Shown piece after piece: positions 21,150 through 34,479 of a stretch of 64,000 nt of DNA. Source of the stretch: Piezodorus guildinii (lineage: Eukaryota; Arthropoda; Insecta; Hemiptera; Pentatomidae); the NCBI GenBank assembly GCA_023052935.1, contig CM041297.1:110351563-110415562 (forward strand), in the 5' to 3' direction. Below the pieces are notes generated by a model, which had not been told where the DNA came from, did not search any database, and worked only from the letters and a program-made list of their open reading frames with translations. A program made the translations under genes and the position numbers. How positions within the stretch are numbered: position 1 is the stretch's first letter; every line of letters begins with the position of its first letter.

Positions 21150-24100
21150 GAAGTTTTATAAAAGGATAGCAACAAAAAATATGAAGCCTATAAACAATAG
21201 CTATTTAATTATTGTTCATAAACCTCTAAGCCAATACCCAATTAACTCTTCCTTCACACCTGAGATGTAATCGCTAAAGGCAGACGGAGGCCTGCCGACC
21301 TGTTAGGTTGCCAGTGACAAGTTACTAATGAAGTTTCACTGCCAGTAAACGTTTCATTTAACAACCGCCGATCAATCGGGCTGTGGCTTTGCTAGTGCAT
21401 CTCTAATAACCTACCATACATGTCGTTCAGGAGCTGATCAAGGTCTCCACTGTTTTCAAAACCACTTATTACCAGGGCTATTACTACCATCGTCCCAGAT
21501 TAAAGGAAAGTTACAAAATTCAAAATTGAGACTAATTTACACTTATTTTGAAGAATATTAATCAAAATTTAGAAGTTATTTACTTTTCTAAAAATATAAC
21601 CTGTGTAACTCATTAATGTGCAATGAAACTGTTCAACCAAAAAGGAAATAGGAACAATTTTCTTTCATATAAAATCCTATAAATTCATCCATTAATTTTC
21701 CCACTCATTTGTTTTTTAATATTTTTTAACCAGTTATTCTCTATCCTTTTATAAATAAAAAACTGTGGATAATTTTTTTTTTTTTTCTGGGAAATACTTT
21801 CAGTGCTTCAGCCGTTTTAAGTGATCTTCGCGACTTAAACAAGTGTAGGGAAAATCTCTTTTACTCTAGTAATTTTCAGATATCGAGTCAAAACAAAAAC
21901 TAACAATAACAAAACGACATGCTTTATATCTTTTGTCCTTACAACTCATTCATTACCTCAAATGTGTTAAAAGCTTTCAAAAAGTTTAAAATTTTTTTTT
22001 TTTGGTTTTAGCTATTAGCTATACCTTCCTTCTAACATTATAAACTGGGCAACAACTCTTAAAAAAAGAAAAAATGAGTTAAAAACATGTAAATTACAGG
22101 ATAATTGTGAATTCCGAATACTTTTGACACTCATCGTATATTGAGAAACGTCTGACTTTTCTAGAAATTCAATTATTTTCTGTTATAATTGTTTGTTTAA
22201 AAAAAATAATAATAATAATAATAAATATAGTTTAGGTTTAGATATAACAATATAATTGCAGCCTCCAATTCTAAACAAATTATTCAATAAATATATTTTA
22301 CATATTAAAAACACATAATTATATTAACTCACAAATGTATGTACAAGAACATATCAACATCACTAGCGCTTATGTGGCGCTTTCTGTAAACAAATAGGTT
22401 GATCACAAGCATCGGAAAGTCTAGCCAAATCATCTGCTCGCCCAGCATTTGACAAGGTTTGGCATATGTGTTCGTATCATAAAACATACTTCTGGGAATG
22501 GCACTAAATGTTATACATGTAGCTAGGATCGATAATTTTTAATGACTCAATGAAATAATTAAAAAAAAGATTAATATACAATAAGCCATGGTCGCATAGA
22601 ATGATGTAATGTAATGCAAACAATTATAACTACTCAATTAATTTTTAAATTGGGCTTGTGAATAGGAACAGATAACACTAAATCAATACTTTAATTTAAT
22701 TACAACTTCTGCTTAAAACAAAACATTTAAACTAAGAATAGACTACCTGAATATTTCAAAATGTTAATAATTTTCTGTTCATTAAAAAAAAAAAAAATTA
22801 ATAAAGGTCTGGTACAACCGTTATCACACCGTATGAGTAATTTACTAATAATTAGATGATAATTCTTAAAAACATACCTGAATATTGAGAACGTAGAACA
22901 AAAAAAACTGTAGAGGCATCAAATCCTATTATACGTCACTGCAAGATAATAAACGAAGTTAATGAAACACTACATATACTAAAAGCAAAATTAATTACGT
23001 TTAACGAATGTCATATGCCGCACAAAAATCATACGATTCAATACTTTACACTGTAATGATTAAAATGATAAACCTCCGAGATTTAATGGATAATGGAATA
23101 GATGTACCAGTCTGTTGTACCGCTAATAACTACCAACTGACCAATAACAAATATTAATTAATATCTGTTAAAATTACGTTAAAGGTACTTTGAAAATATT
23201 TTTTTTTTAATTGAAAATGGTTCCTATTCACTTCATTTCTGAAATATCTGTTCGAATTATTGTATACCAATTATATTATATATTATATAGGAACGTAGTA
23301 TGTATCCCAAAATTACTAAATGATTAAGATTTAACAATTATCCCTACGTTTTTCGGTCATGAATAATATTTTCGAGTATTTATATAAAAAATTGGTTTTT
23401 AATCTTAATTTTGCATATTAACAATAATGAGCTAATTATTTGAAGCGCCAATTCAGCTCCCATTCCCGTTCATTCCAGCCTTCACTTCAATCCAGCTTGC
23501 TTTGATGTAATTCTATCAATAACTGAAAAATATCTCACTTAAGCAATATTTTTTTACAAAGAATTCGAAATTTATGGATTCAGTCTATTTTTAATGGCAA
23601 TAGGTATGTGTTTGTGTTTATCGAATGAGAAAATTTTCTTTATTTATTAAAAAGATAATAATAAGTTAGATAAATATAAGTCATTTATTGGTTAATTTTG
23701 TAATACTGAATACTTTTATTTAAAAAATTAAATTACATATTATTAGTAATAATAGTAAAAATTAGAGCCCTATTTCCACAGACTAAGATTGCTCAAGAGC
23801 TATAAGGGTGTTATTTTTTTCAATAATTGATGTATAGTGGAGATAGCATCGTGCAATTCTAAAATTTACAAATAGCATTCTTAGGAAACAGTTTTTTTTT
23901 TTTAAATAATTAATTCTTTAGCTATAGTTTCCATGTCCGAAAGCTTGCAGCTGTCCCACTCCCCCCTCTAAGTCCATGATATATTTCATTTCATTGTATA
24001 TATTGAATGGTAGTAAATAAAAAATAAAATTCAATACATATTTAACAATTTGAAGCATTTAAAGAAATATTCTAATTTCTTAATGTATGTAATCAATTTT

Positions 24101-26350
24101 ATGATCTGCCCTCCAATCATAGCCAAAGGCAATTGTCTAACATTAGAGAATTATCTGTTCGGTTAAAAATTAATCATACAGTAAAACTTTATAATAAGAT
24201 GTACTTCTGTTAATGACAAAACCAAAACAATAAAAGAAATATTTGAATTTCAAAGTGAAAGGCAGATACATTTTTAAAACCAAATTTATATATATTGAAA
24301 TAAACAACTAGTATAGGTATTACTGCCGATCTTGGCTATCAGATAAATGTTTTAATGACATTCAGACCTGTCACTAATTCTGCACTTATATTAATCTCAA
24401 TATCGAAATGACTTTTACTTTTCTCAATTTTATAAATGTTTGCTATTTTACGTTTAATTCAAATTTCAAAATATTTCACTTTTAAACTTGAGATAATGTT
24501 GATTGATTTATCTTTTATTTTTATACTCATTTTATCTTTTACCTTTATAACCTAATAATATGAGTTAAAAGTAAAAAGACTTATTAAATTTATTAAGAAT
24601 TACCAGAGAATATATAATATTTACATATATTTTTTTCTATTTTTAACACAAATATAAAAAATTGATTCATAAAATATGTTGAAATTGATAAGTACAATGA
24701 ATATTTGTACTTAATAAATCAAAATTTGGGTATATGAAAGTAATACATGATTAAAAATTATTTTTACAGCATTTTTGAAAATAATGTTTCAAAACTCTTA
24801 TCTTTTATAACCAAATCATTTTGTAATTGTTATAAAAAAATTAACATAAAATAAATTGTTAGTAATGATTATATACCTATTGTGCATTCAAAATTGTTTC
24901 AAAGCTTAATGAGGTCTTTTTATCTATCACAACAGGTGGTTTAGCGTCAGAAGACTTATCTGCTTGCCACTTTAGTCGTCACAGTTAAACTGGACTCACA
25001 GCAAGTAGTAACATTGTTTCAACTACAAAATGAATGAATCAAGTTCTAAAAATGGTTTCAGCTGATAACAGACATTAGTTGTGAAGCTATGAACATTTTT
25101 ATTCTGAAGAGACAATTTAGCGTGGAGTTAATACATTTCATGATGGCCAAAATGAATGGCAGGAATGGGCTGAAAAAGAGGTAGGAAAAGTTATATATTA
25201 TATTTTTAGTCATTAATATGCTGGCAAGCATGCACAACAATACATACAATTTTTATTTATTTTACTTGGAGAGTTTCCATAAGTTATTATAATTAATTAG
25301 GCAAACATAATGATTTCCTGCAAACTGTGATGTAGAATGGTTTTATAAAAACTATTTTGACTAAGATTTTATTAAATTAGCTTAGCGTTTTTGTTATAGT
25401 ATTCTTTCCTTGCCACTGGTACGAATTAAGGTCAAAAAAAGCAAATCTGAGCTTGCCACTATTTTAAATTGTGAATGGTTACTAATATATTACTAACCAT
25501 ACTTGTTCATTTCTATACATAATGCATAAACTAATCATTTGGATCATAAATTATTTATTTGTGTTACTTATAATAATGACTGTTTCGGATCCAATTAGTT
25601 ATATTTACTGATTTTTAGAAAATACAGTAATGTAAGTAGTCATTCTGGTAATGAACAGAAATTAAATTACTTTAATAATTTACGGCAAAGTCTTTAAAAG
25701 CTTGAATTTTATTAATTTGATGGTTGACTTTCTTTAGGGCCTAAAATTTGATTTCTCCCAGTTATCTTAAAAGTATTTATTGATATTATTATATTGCAGA
25801 ATACCTACTTCAAACATCTAAATGGCTACACAGAACAATCTTAAATAATGACTGTTGTTCTTAATCCAAAAATGTAAAACCAATCAGCCTCTATATTTTC
25901 AACAATAAATCCCAAAGTCATGGGAACTGATCCTTTGCCTCATTTACTTTATGAAATAAGCAATCCTTTAAAAATAATAATCCAATAAAAATAGTATCTA
26001 AAAATTATTTTTTTAAACTTATAAAATTAGAAATATTTTTAAGAGAAGTTAACATAACATTAACTAAAAAGTTCCCAGCTTACAACTATTCAGTGATGCA
26101 AACCATAACCTACCACACTCTAGTCATAAAATATGTCCTAGAATATCAGAAACAATTACCTGCCACACTCAAGTCATAAAATATGTTCTAAAATATCAGA
26201 CACAATTACATATTTGCATCATTTAGAATTTTTTATTTCATTTTACGACATTTAAAATACCTAATGTCAAATGAAAAAGAATCAATCATTGACATTAGAA
26301 TAATTTTTATTAACAACTTTACCCCATTTAAAATAAGTTTTTAAAACTAA
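21150..26350. other. 5.2-kb AT-rich block, mostly unique
   Basis: No element family of this window is visible here. At 21,250-21,520 there is a GC-richer island in which the minus strand holds a 33-codon ATG-to-stop frame beginning MVVIALVISGFENSGD. Near 26,108 a 51-bp unit is duplicated in tandem (CCTACCACACTC and CCTGCCACACTC starts). The rest is homopolymer-rich non-coding DNA. An intron or intergenic region of a host gene is possible but unproven. Confidence 0.45.
26108..26209 (+). repeat. 51-bp tandem duplication
   Basis: Two adjacent units start CCTACCACACTCTAGTCATA and CCTGCCACACTCAAGTCATA and both end with CAATTA. A handful of substitutions separate them. Confidence 0.8.
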
Positions 26351-26399
26351 TATCTAAATAATAAATTGTGGATGTAATTAGTTGACCGTTGAGAATTAC

Positions 26400-26545
26400 T
26401 GGAAGGAATTAGTCCGGGTGGCGGTCATTAAATGAAAAAACTAAATAGTTTCAACTATTTTATTGTTTGCCACTGCAAACAATAAAATAGTTGAAACTAT
26501 TTAGTTGTTTCATTTAATGACCGCCACCCGGACTAATTCCTTCCA
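26400..26545. repeat. near-perfect 146-bp hairpin (palindromic element)
   Basis: The arms 26,400-26,470 and 26,475-26,545 are reverse complements over 71 bases with a single mismatch, separated by the 4-base loop CACT. The ends read TGGAAGGAATTAGTCC and its complement. Just outside, CTAAATAATAAATTGT occurs on both sides (26,354-26,369 and 26,546-26,561 approximately), which could be a target duplication if 30 extra left-hand bases are included. It could be a foldback MITE or a hairpin-RNA source. Nothing else in the window matches it well. Confidence 0.9.
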
Positions 26546-26874
26546 CTAAATAATAAATTGTTACTTATTGTTCCAGAAGGTGACAGATCTCTGAATAAAC
26601 AAGTTAAATAAAAATAATAATAATTATAATAAATCTTTTGTTGTAGGTATCTCATGCATAACTCATATATAATAAATGTTAATTTAATAGCTCGGTAGAC
26701 ATAAGACACTACTCTCTGAACTACTAAAATAATCCATCCATTCCAAATACTGATCCTAAGGCTCTTCCTTATGATTGGAAGTGCTATAGTTATAATTTGC
26801 AACAAATATTTATTTTATTTACAGAGTTTTATTGCTGATATATAATTGAAAGTCCTTTGCATGGGGGATTTCTG

Positions 26875-26876
<2 letters not shown>

Positions 26877-26951
<75 letters not shown>
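26877..26951. repeat. (TA)n microsatellite
   Basis: An uninterrupted TA run of about 37 units. Confidence 0.95.
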
Positions 26952-26955
<4 letters not shown>

Positions 26956-27660
26956 AAAGTCTTCGTGATACTTCCTAGCCTCAGAACACCTTAAAATTTA
27001 TTTTCCAAATAAAAATTTTATAAGAGATTTGAAATTCCCTTTTCCAAACAAAGATGTGATTAGATATTTGAAATTTTCTTTTCCGAATTCTATATAAAGA
27101 AAAATCATGATTTTAAAATATATAATTCTGATGCATTTATTAAAAAATGCACTTTATCTATGTTTTTCTACTTTTTAAAAATGAATAATTATTATATGAT
27201 CTTAAGGATATCAATAATATGCTTCAGTACTATTCCCTTGTGTCTAGTCTGACCTTAAACCTATAATATATCTTAGGGATAAGCCAAGGAGGCATTTCAA
27301 AGACCCACAAGGACGTCTCTGACATTCATAGACCGGGTTTGCGTAGTTATTAAATCACTATTCATTATGATTGAATCCAATACAGCCTATCGAAAAAGAA
27401 AAAAAATGAGTTTTATTATTGATTATAGCATTGGAAAAAAAATATTATTCTAATTTTAAATGATTATAATATTTTAAGTGATAGAATCATAATAAATTAA
27501 TTGGAAACTTTTCCTCTATTTGTTGGACTGAATAAATATTGCAAGTTTGAGTCCATAGAAAGATTGTCATTTACTGAAATTGATTTTTGGATAAATGTAG
27601 AATTGCTGAACTCAATAAGGATATCTATTCTGATTAAGCTTTTATTTATGCTCTATTAAG
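26952..27660. other. AT-rich stretch, nothing recognised
   Basis: No coding pattern, repeat or RNA gene seen. Confidence 0.5.
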
Positions 27661-27664
27661 TTTT

Positions 27665-27855
27665 TCACAAATTTCCCCCTGGTGAAGGGAAATCTTCCTG
27701 GGTCTCAACCATCTTCTATAAAGTGGGTATCCAAAATTTGGGAGAAAACTTAGCAACTGAGAGTGATCTCAACCTAATCATATACTTGCCTGAGTATTAT
27801 AGCTATAAACAGTAATCACCTTTATGACAACCCAAGATCCTTCTTTCATGGTTTG
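27665..27855 (+). repeat. SINE1 copy, plus orientation, truncated
   Basis: CTTCTATAAAGTGGGTATCC, then GAGAAAACTTAGCAACTGAG, then CAACCCAAGATCCTTCTTTC follow SINE1 order reversed relative to most copies. It shares with the 44.6-kb copy a variant body with a GTTTATAGCTATAATACTC-like motif, suggesting a subfamily. The head is lost. Confidence 0.65.
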
Positions 27856-27964
27856 TAGACGTAGTTATTTTTTAAATAAAGTTTTTCTCAGTATGAGAGA
27901 TTTAATTAGTGAATACTTTTAAATATTTAAGAATCTTATTCTGAGAACCTTCCTCTTCTTCTTT

Positions 27965-29090
27965 CATTAGCTCTACAACCCACAAAAGGTCTTAGCTTCC
28001 TCTAACAACAACTGCCATGCTTCTCTGTTCTGTGCCAGTGCCATCCAGTTTCATACCTTCAAATATTTCCTAATGTCTTGGGCCACACAATCCACCCATC
28101 GCAGCTTCGGTCTACCATCTCTCCAAACTACTATACAAAGGCTCAGTCATATTTCTCTTTGTAGATCATCAGACATCCTGGCCAGATACCATGCCCACCT
28201 GAGTCTTCCAAGCTTGATAATGAATGAGAGGTCCAGCTCCTTGTACAAGTCATGCAGCTCCCGATTACTACTCCTCCTCCAATCATTGTTCTCGTATCTA
28301 CTGCCGTATATTAGGCACAACACTTTTCTTTCAAATGTGAGGAGGAGTTGATCTTGAGCCCTGGTTGTGGTCCATGTCTCCGAGCCATAAAATAATACAG
28401 GGCGGATGAGATCTCTTTATATGATAACTTTTGTTCTCCTGCTTATCAAATTGCTATTGAGATGCATCCGGAGTCCAAAGTACCAGCGGTTAATATTCTC
28501 CTCATAATTTCCACAGCTGCATCGTTGTGGCTTGTTACCATTGATCCCAGGTAAATGAACTCGGAGACCTGCTCAAATCTGTAGGGTCCAAAAGAAACAT
28601 TGGTGCCTTTTGATCTCGGAGCTTGATCTGATACCATATACTTGGTCTTGGCCTCATTGACAATAAGTCCCATCTTTTTCCAGAGCATGGATTGCCTCAA
28701 CTACTGCTTGCCTGGATCTTCCGATAATATCAATGTCATCTGCGTATGCTAACAGCTGCACTGATTTGTTTTATACATTCAATATTTTCCTTTGTAAGCC
28801 TTATGAGCTATGGTGGAACAGTCAAGTCGTACAATCCTTTGTAAAGCTTTTATCGAAGGATACACTCGTATGCTCACTTGAAGTCAATGAAGAGATGATG
28901 CGTGGTCACATTGTACTCTCTTCCTTTCTCCAGAATAGTGCGGAGGCTAAAAATCTGATCCATGGTAGATCTGCCTGCCCAGAACCCATACTGATACTGA
29001 CCAGCACCAAATATCATTAATGTAACAGTTGAAAACACGATCTCAAGAATTGAGACTTGATTTCCAAAAGGTACTGTATCCATTCTAGGA
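27965..29090 (-). pseudogene. RTE-like endonuclease/RT element, RT domain pseudogene
   Basis: Reading leftward from 29,083: QYGFWAGRSTMDQIFSLRTI then EYNVTTHHLFIDFK (the G-F-R-x-G-R-S-T and FIDFKxAYD blocks of RT fingers and palm), then QLLAYADDIDIIGRS with YADD encoded at 28,735-28,746, MGLIVNEAKTKYM, EFIYLGSMVTSHNDA, then DLIRPVLFYGSETWTTTRAQ and ELDLSFIIKLGRLRW. These blocks occur in correct order over about 1.1 kb but in different frames with many stops, so it is dead. The endonuclease domain is absent (5' truncated). Clade assignment to RTE or relatives is by the FYGSETW and LRW-x-GH style C-terminus. Confidence 0.85.
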
Positions 29091-29099
29091 AATTTTACA

Positions 29100-29650
29100 G
29101 GAAGCGCGAAAATCTCTCATTACTATATTATTAAGCCAGCTAATTTGGGTCTTTTTGCATTAAAATTTAGAATTATTTTTTTACTATAATAATAATATTA
29201 TGATAAAGTTATGAAATAATTTTTTTTAGAATGATTTGGAACAAAAATTAGTACATTTTAGAAAATGACTGCATTTCTAAATCGCGTTTTTAAGGACTCG
29301 AGAGTTAATTAGATAAAATCAAATAGAAAATTTAGATAAAACTAAATGATGAGAATACAAATATGTAAAAAAATCAATTTCGTAAAAAATGTCCTTTAGT
29401 ACCTTTTGGAAATCAACGTCTCAATTAATGACTGGATATTGACTGTTGCCTCCCTCTGAAATATCTAACATTAGTTTCGAATATTAAAAATTAATAATCT
29501 ATAATTGGGTTATCAACATTATAAACATATCCATTGATTAGATTATCTAATAATAATAAAACTTCTTGTGTTAATAAAGATTTATTAAATTTACTATGAA
29601 AAAAGGAACTTACTCTTTTTACTTAATTTTTTTTTTTCTCAATTTACTCA
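29100..29650. other. AT-rich stretch, nothing recognised
   Basis: Contains a short echo of the RT copy (AGTACCTTTTGGAAATCAACG near 29,400 resembles AAAGGTACTGTATCC context at 29,070) but no interpretable feature. Confidence 0.35.
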
Positions 29651-29660
29651 ATGGAAAAAA

Positions 29661-29760
29661 ACCTGTACCCCTGCAATCCATGAAGGGTCTTGGGCGCTGT
29701 ACTTAACGGTACTTGTACAGTAACGTTACTTGTAAAGAGGTGATTTCACCAATATCACAC
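29661..29760 (-). repeat. SINE1 3' fragment
   Basis: CCTGTACCCCTGCAATCCAT followed by GAAGGGTCTTGGGC is the SINE1 3' end; the preceding A-run is its T tail on the minus strand. The rest is rearranged with a GTAACGTTACTTGTA motif. Confidence 0.6.
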
Positions 29761-29909
29761 ACAGCCCCAGAAAAAAATAATTTAATACACAAACTAAGAA
29801 TTTTATTTACTTTATATTTATTTTATTTAGATTTTATATTAATACAGAAGAATATTATTTTATTTTATACTATATTGGAATCTAAACCATCTGTACAATG
29901 TTGCTGAAT

Positions 29910-30720
29910 TATTTGATAAATATGTGGACTAATGCTCGAGAAAATTCAGAAATACTTCAAATGTATAATTGTTAATTGAGCATTTATCAAGTAGGTATAT
30001 TTCGGATCTTCCACAATTTATTTTCTTTTGTTAATCAGTACATGAAAATAGTAAAAAATGATAAATTATTAACCGATATAGAATGTTGTGAAGATCTACA
30101 TACACATATTGTTTCTATCATGTTACAATAAAATATAGAGCATTCAGAATTATAATTAAAATTGATTCTGAATGAGGGATAAATATTATTTTTATTTATG
30201 TATTACTTATTAATTATACATTAAATTTAATTTTTATACAGTACATATTTATAACAAATAATGGCAATTAAGAACTATTGCATTTAAGAAACTTCACTAC
30301 ACTGTCACTAGTTATATTGCAATGAAGAATAAATATTTTGAATAAACAATAAAAAATTATTCATTATGAAATATGTTTTCATTACAAAATTCATAGGTCT
30401 TATCTACATTATCACATAAAATGAATTTTTAAAATAATACTAGATAATTATTCATGCAATTTGAATGTACTGAAAACAAGGAGAGCTTTACATAAAAAAA
30501 AAATATGTAAAACGCTCATTTTACATATTATCATGTCATTTTACATATTTCATCCAATTTAATGAAACCTTGGTCCTTGAATATTTCCCTATAATCTACT
30601 AATATCAACATAACTTTTTGGTTGCTGCCACCCTTATTGAATTCTATCAACTATGAATTGTTTTGTTTTCAAAAATTTAAAAGTTTGTGAAATAGTTGAA
30701 TGATTAATTTATAAAGCTTC
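29910..30720. other. AT-rich stretch, nothing recognised
   Basis: No repeats of the families seen elsewhere and no coding pattern. Confidence 0.5.
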
Positions 30721-30898
30721 TCCCATGCATCAATATAGAGAACTTAGAGATTCCATACAAGCCATTATTCCATATATGCATATAAACTTGCCAGGCATAA
30801 TGTAATGTTTGGATTCTTTACACAATGATATAGATATTCTTTCTGTTTCTAGCTGGAAGGTTATTAGGTAAATAATAACAATAATAGGTAAACACATG

Positions 30899-31318
30899 AA
30901 AAGGACTAATTTAAATATTTCAAAGGATATGCCCAATTTTCATTTTTAAGGATTGTTTTAATTTTTTAAGCCATTCTCGTTGAAAAGATTCTTAACAATT
31001 GACATATCTTGTAACCAGGTTCGAAATGGGAGGGTACCAACATTTTTTACTCGACTTTCTTTTTAAAAGGATACAAATCCAAATAATTCACAGGTAACTA
31101 GGATTACCACACTAAAAAGGACACTTTTTAATACAGAAACGCTCTTCCCGATGGAAGAAACGGTCGGAAATAGCAAAAGTCCAACTGTATATATAAGGGG
31201 GGAAAGGGGAAGTTACACACTAAAAGATATAATTTTACTATTTCAAAGGATATGCCCGTAACAGCATAAATTAAGGACTGTTTTAATTTTTTTTTTTTTT
31301 TTTTATTAAGCATCTAAA
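30899..31318 (+). mobile_element. retroposon R3, plus-strand copy with partial second unit
   Basis: AAGGACTAATTT, TTCAAAGGATATGCCC, GCCATTCTCGTTGAAAAG, AACTAGGATTACCACAC and GACACTTTTTAATACAGAAA match, in the same order, the reverse complement of 10,428-10,867. At 31,222 the segment ACTATTTCAAAGGATATGCC starts a second, shortened unit that ends in a T run. No open frame of note. Confidence 0.7.
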
Positions 31319-31502
31319 TTTTTTTTTTTTCTTCTTCTTATCCTCCAACTTTATTTACAAAATAAATACACAAACATTCTATGTATATATAGCAACAATG
31401 GTATATACAGTCCACGGCTCAGGCCTCGTATTGCCAGTTGGCATTCTAAGGTTCCTTTCGCACTAGGCGCGGTATGTGCTTGAGGAGTGGGGTGGGGTGG
31501 CT

Positions 31503-32050
<548 letters not shown>

Positions 32051-32269
32051 TAGTGCTTAAATCACAATAAGCATCTAAATAAATAAGTTAGATTTAATAA
32101 CTTTTCTACGTATAATCGATTTTACGAGAGTAAATAAATGAGTTATATGTCTGTTTATATTTTATCGATACCTTTCTTTCTTTTTTTTTTTTTTTTTTTT
32201 TTTTTATTCTTAATCAAATTTTGTATAAAGAAAAGGAAAAACTTTTTTTTTTTTATTCCCACAATTCAA

Positions 32270-32330
32270 ATCAGCTGTGGAGTGAACCTTGGGTATGGAG
32301 ACCCTCCTGGGGCAAAACTTGATTATTAAT
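32270..32330 (+). repeat. SINE1 scrap
   Basis: TTGGGTATGGAGACCCTCCT followed by GGGGCAAA is the centre of SINE1 in plus orientation. Flanks are not SINE1. Confidence 0.5.
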
Positions 32331-32935
32331 TAACTTCTTAAAAAAACAAAAACAACAAGAATGGCCATGGCTCTTTAAAGCCAAGATAAGATAAATCAAA
32401 TAACAAAAAAAAATCTAGAGAGATTATATTTTATACCTCTTCACCTTAGATTGACAACCATACAACCTATTATTCCATACGTGCATATAAACTTGCCAGA
32501 CATGATGTGGTGTTTATGAAAGAATGATAATATTTTTCATCCTTTCTAACTTTTGAATAAAATAATTATGGATAGATTTCGGAGCCTTCATGACTTTATT
32601 TATCAACCAATCGTACATTTCCTGGTTCTAATTCATTGTACTTACAGCTGTGAATTAATTTAAAAGCTTATATAAATAAAATCTCTATTTCTACAACCCA
32701 CAGAGGTTCTAAGGTTCAGTGCATATAGGGATTCTTTCTGTTTCTAGCAAGAAGGTTATTAGGTAAATACAAATTTTAAGTGGGGCATAACTTGATCATT
32801 AATCAACTTCTTAAACAAAAACCAAGAAGATTGGCCATGTTTCTTTCAAGTAATTATAAGATATTTATAAATCAAATCAAATAAAAAAATCTAGGGAGAT
32901 TATATTTTATACATCTTCACCTTAGATTGATAAGA
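32311..32935 (+). repeat. local direct duplication, spacing about 470 bp
   Basis: The block from GGGGCAAAACTTGATTATTA through TATTTTATACCTCTTCACC (32,311-32,453) recurs at 32,780-32,935 with GGGGCATAACTTGATCATTA and TATTTTATACATCTTCACC. The intervening piece carries SINE1-like and 30.7-kb-like sequence. Confidence 0.75.
32690..32770 (-). repeat. SINE1 3' fragment
   Basis: ACAACCCACAGAGGTTCTAA then GTGCATATAGGGATTC is a diverged SINE1 3' end. A related scrap TTCTTTCTGTTTCTAGCTGG sits at about 30,837. Confidence 0.55.
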
Positions 32936-33963
32936 GATCCACATTATACATTTAGTTCCCTCATGCATAAATCATATTGTACTGTAATTATAAAAAAGGC
33001 ATCAAGAGCTAATATCAGGTTTTAAATTTTTTACAGTTTATGAAAGGAGGAAATGGGGTTGTTTTAAAACAAAAAGATCTATTTAAAATAATTATCATTA
33101 TGCTCCGCCTTTTTCCCTATGTAATTCCAGAAAGAAGGTCGCTGTTTCCTAATTGTTCTCTTAATTAAACATGCAGACGATCAATCTAATATATAATCTA
33201 ATGTTGTTTATTTAAATATTTATCTAATATAATTTGTGATGTAAATTAAGCTGTCATAACAGATTTTTTTTTCCTTTCCTGCATAACATGTAAAATCGTA
33301 CTTCAGTATTTAATAAAATTTTACCAGTTTGAGGTAGGAGTAATGATATTAATGAAGTACATTAAAATTAAGAAAAGTTTGGGACTTTGCTTGCTTGGTA
33401 CAAAGTAGACCTTATGATAATGAGTACCTAACTTAGTTTTCTGCTACTGACTACCATCCCACATCTGTTCTTTCTTTTCCTGAACATGGCATGGACTCGT
33501 TTCCAGGTTTCTGGAATATCCATTTGTCATAATATTCCAGATATAAAGGTGGAATGACCCATGTAACTACTGTCCTTTAAGAGAAGAACCTCTCTCTTGT
33601 TTTGCCACCCAATGGGCATCTCCATATTTTTGTCTCCTTCGGAAAATATGAATTATTCTGACTTATTTATTCTGCATTATGTTAAGATAAGAATGGAGGT
33701 ATGATCTCACTTAATTTACACATTCTACCCACTTAATCGTTAATATTCCTTATGTATATATCAGGTTTTAAAAATTAAAAAAAAAAAAATTATCAAGCCA
33801 CAACTTATAAGGGATGTAATCCCCACATTACTAGTATATAACTGAAGATAGAGAAAAAAATAAAAGTGTTCTGAAATCTGGAGTTATTATTTTAATTATT
33901 TCATCAATGTAAACTAAAATAAAATGAATAGTAAACAATAAAGAAGTCCAGTTTAAATTTTTT

Positions 33964-34300
33964 TGGTTTATTATTTTCAATAATGAACCTTTGTATTCGA
34001 TAAAAATAAAAAAATATATATATTTTATATACCACCAACAGATGATTTATTTGTTCTTCGAAAGTTTCGAATAAATTGTAGATGATTTATTCGTTATTCG
34101 ATATTTTCGAATAACGGATGATTTGTCCACAGATAAAAATTTATTCGAATAACGAATAAATGATTTATCTGTCGTCCGTTATTCGATATTTTCGAATAAC
34201 GGATGATTTGTCCACAGATAAAAATTTATTCGAATAACGAATAAATTATTTATCTGTTATTCGTTATTCGATATAAATTTCGAATAACGCCAACTTGGTC
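33964..34300 (+). repeat. family D left end followed by palindromic 85-bp tandem repeat
   Basis: GGTTTATTATTTTCAATAAT opens as in other family D copies. From about 34,080 the unit CGATATTTTCGAATAACGGA through GATTTATCTG repeats with an 85-bp period (ATATTTTCG at 34,101 and 34,186), and each unit is itself rich in inverted TTCGAATAAC/GTTATTCGAA motifs. Confidence 0.75.
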
Positions 34301-34479
34301 CAGTCAATAGAGGAAGTTCCCTGCAAAAAGTACGATCATTTCATTGTATTTTTGATACTGTTTTGATCCATTAGGCAGTACTTAATCCAAGCTTTCGTTC
34401 TCCCCACCCTTTTGCTTCGTCCGCCATCTTTTCATCACATCTTCTTACATCCTTTCGCGAAGTTCCATTCTAAAAGAAG

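Noticed and set aside
28073..28351. 92-codon plus-strand frame (and 28,733-29,020)
   Set aside because: Antisense shadow of the RTE-like RT pseudogene, whose motifs are clear on the minus strand.
34080..34290. CRISPR-like array
   Set aside because: Only two 85-bp units, repeats are contiguous without unique spacers, and the context is animal DNA.
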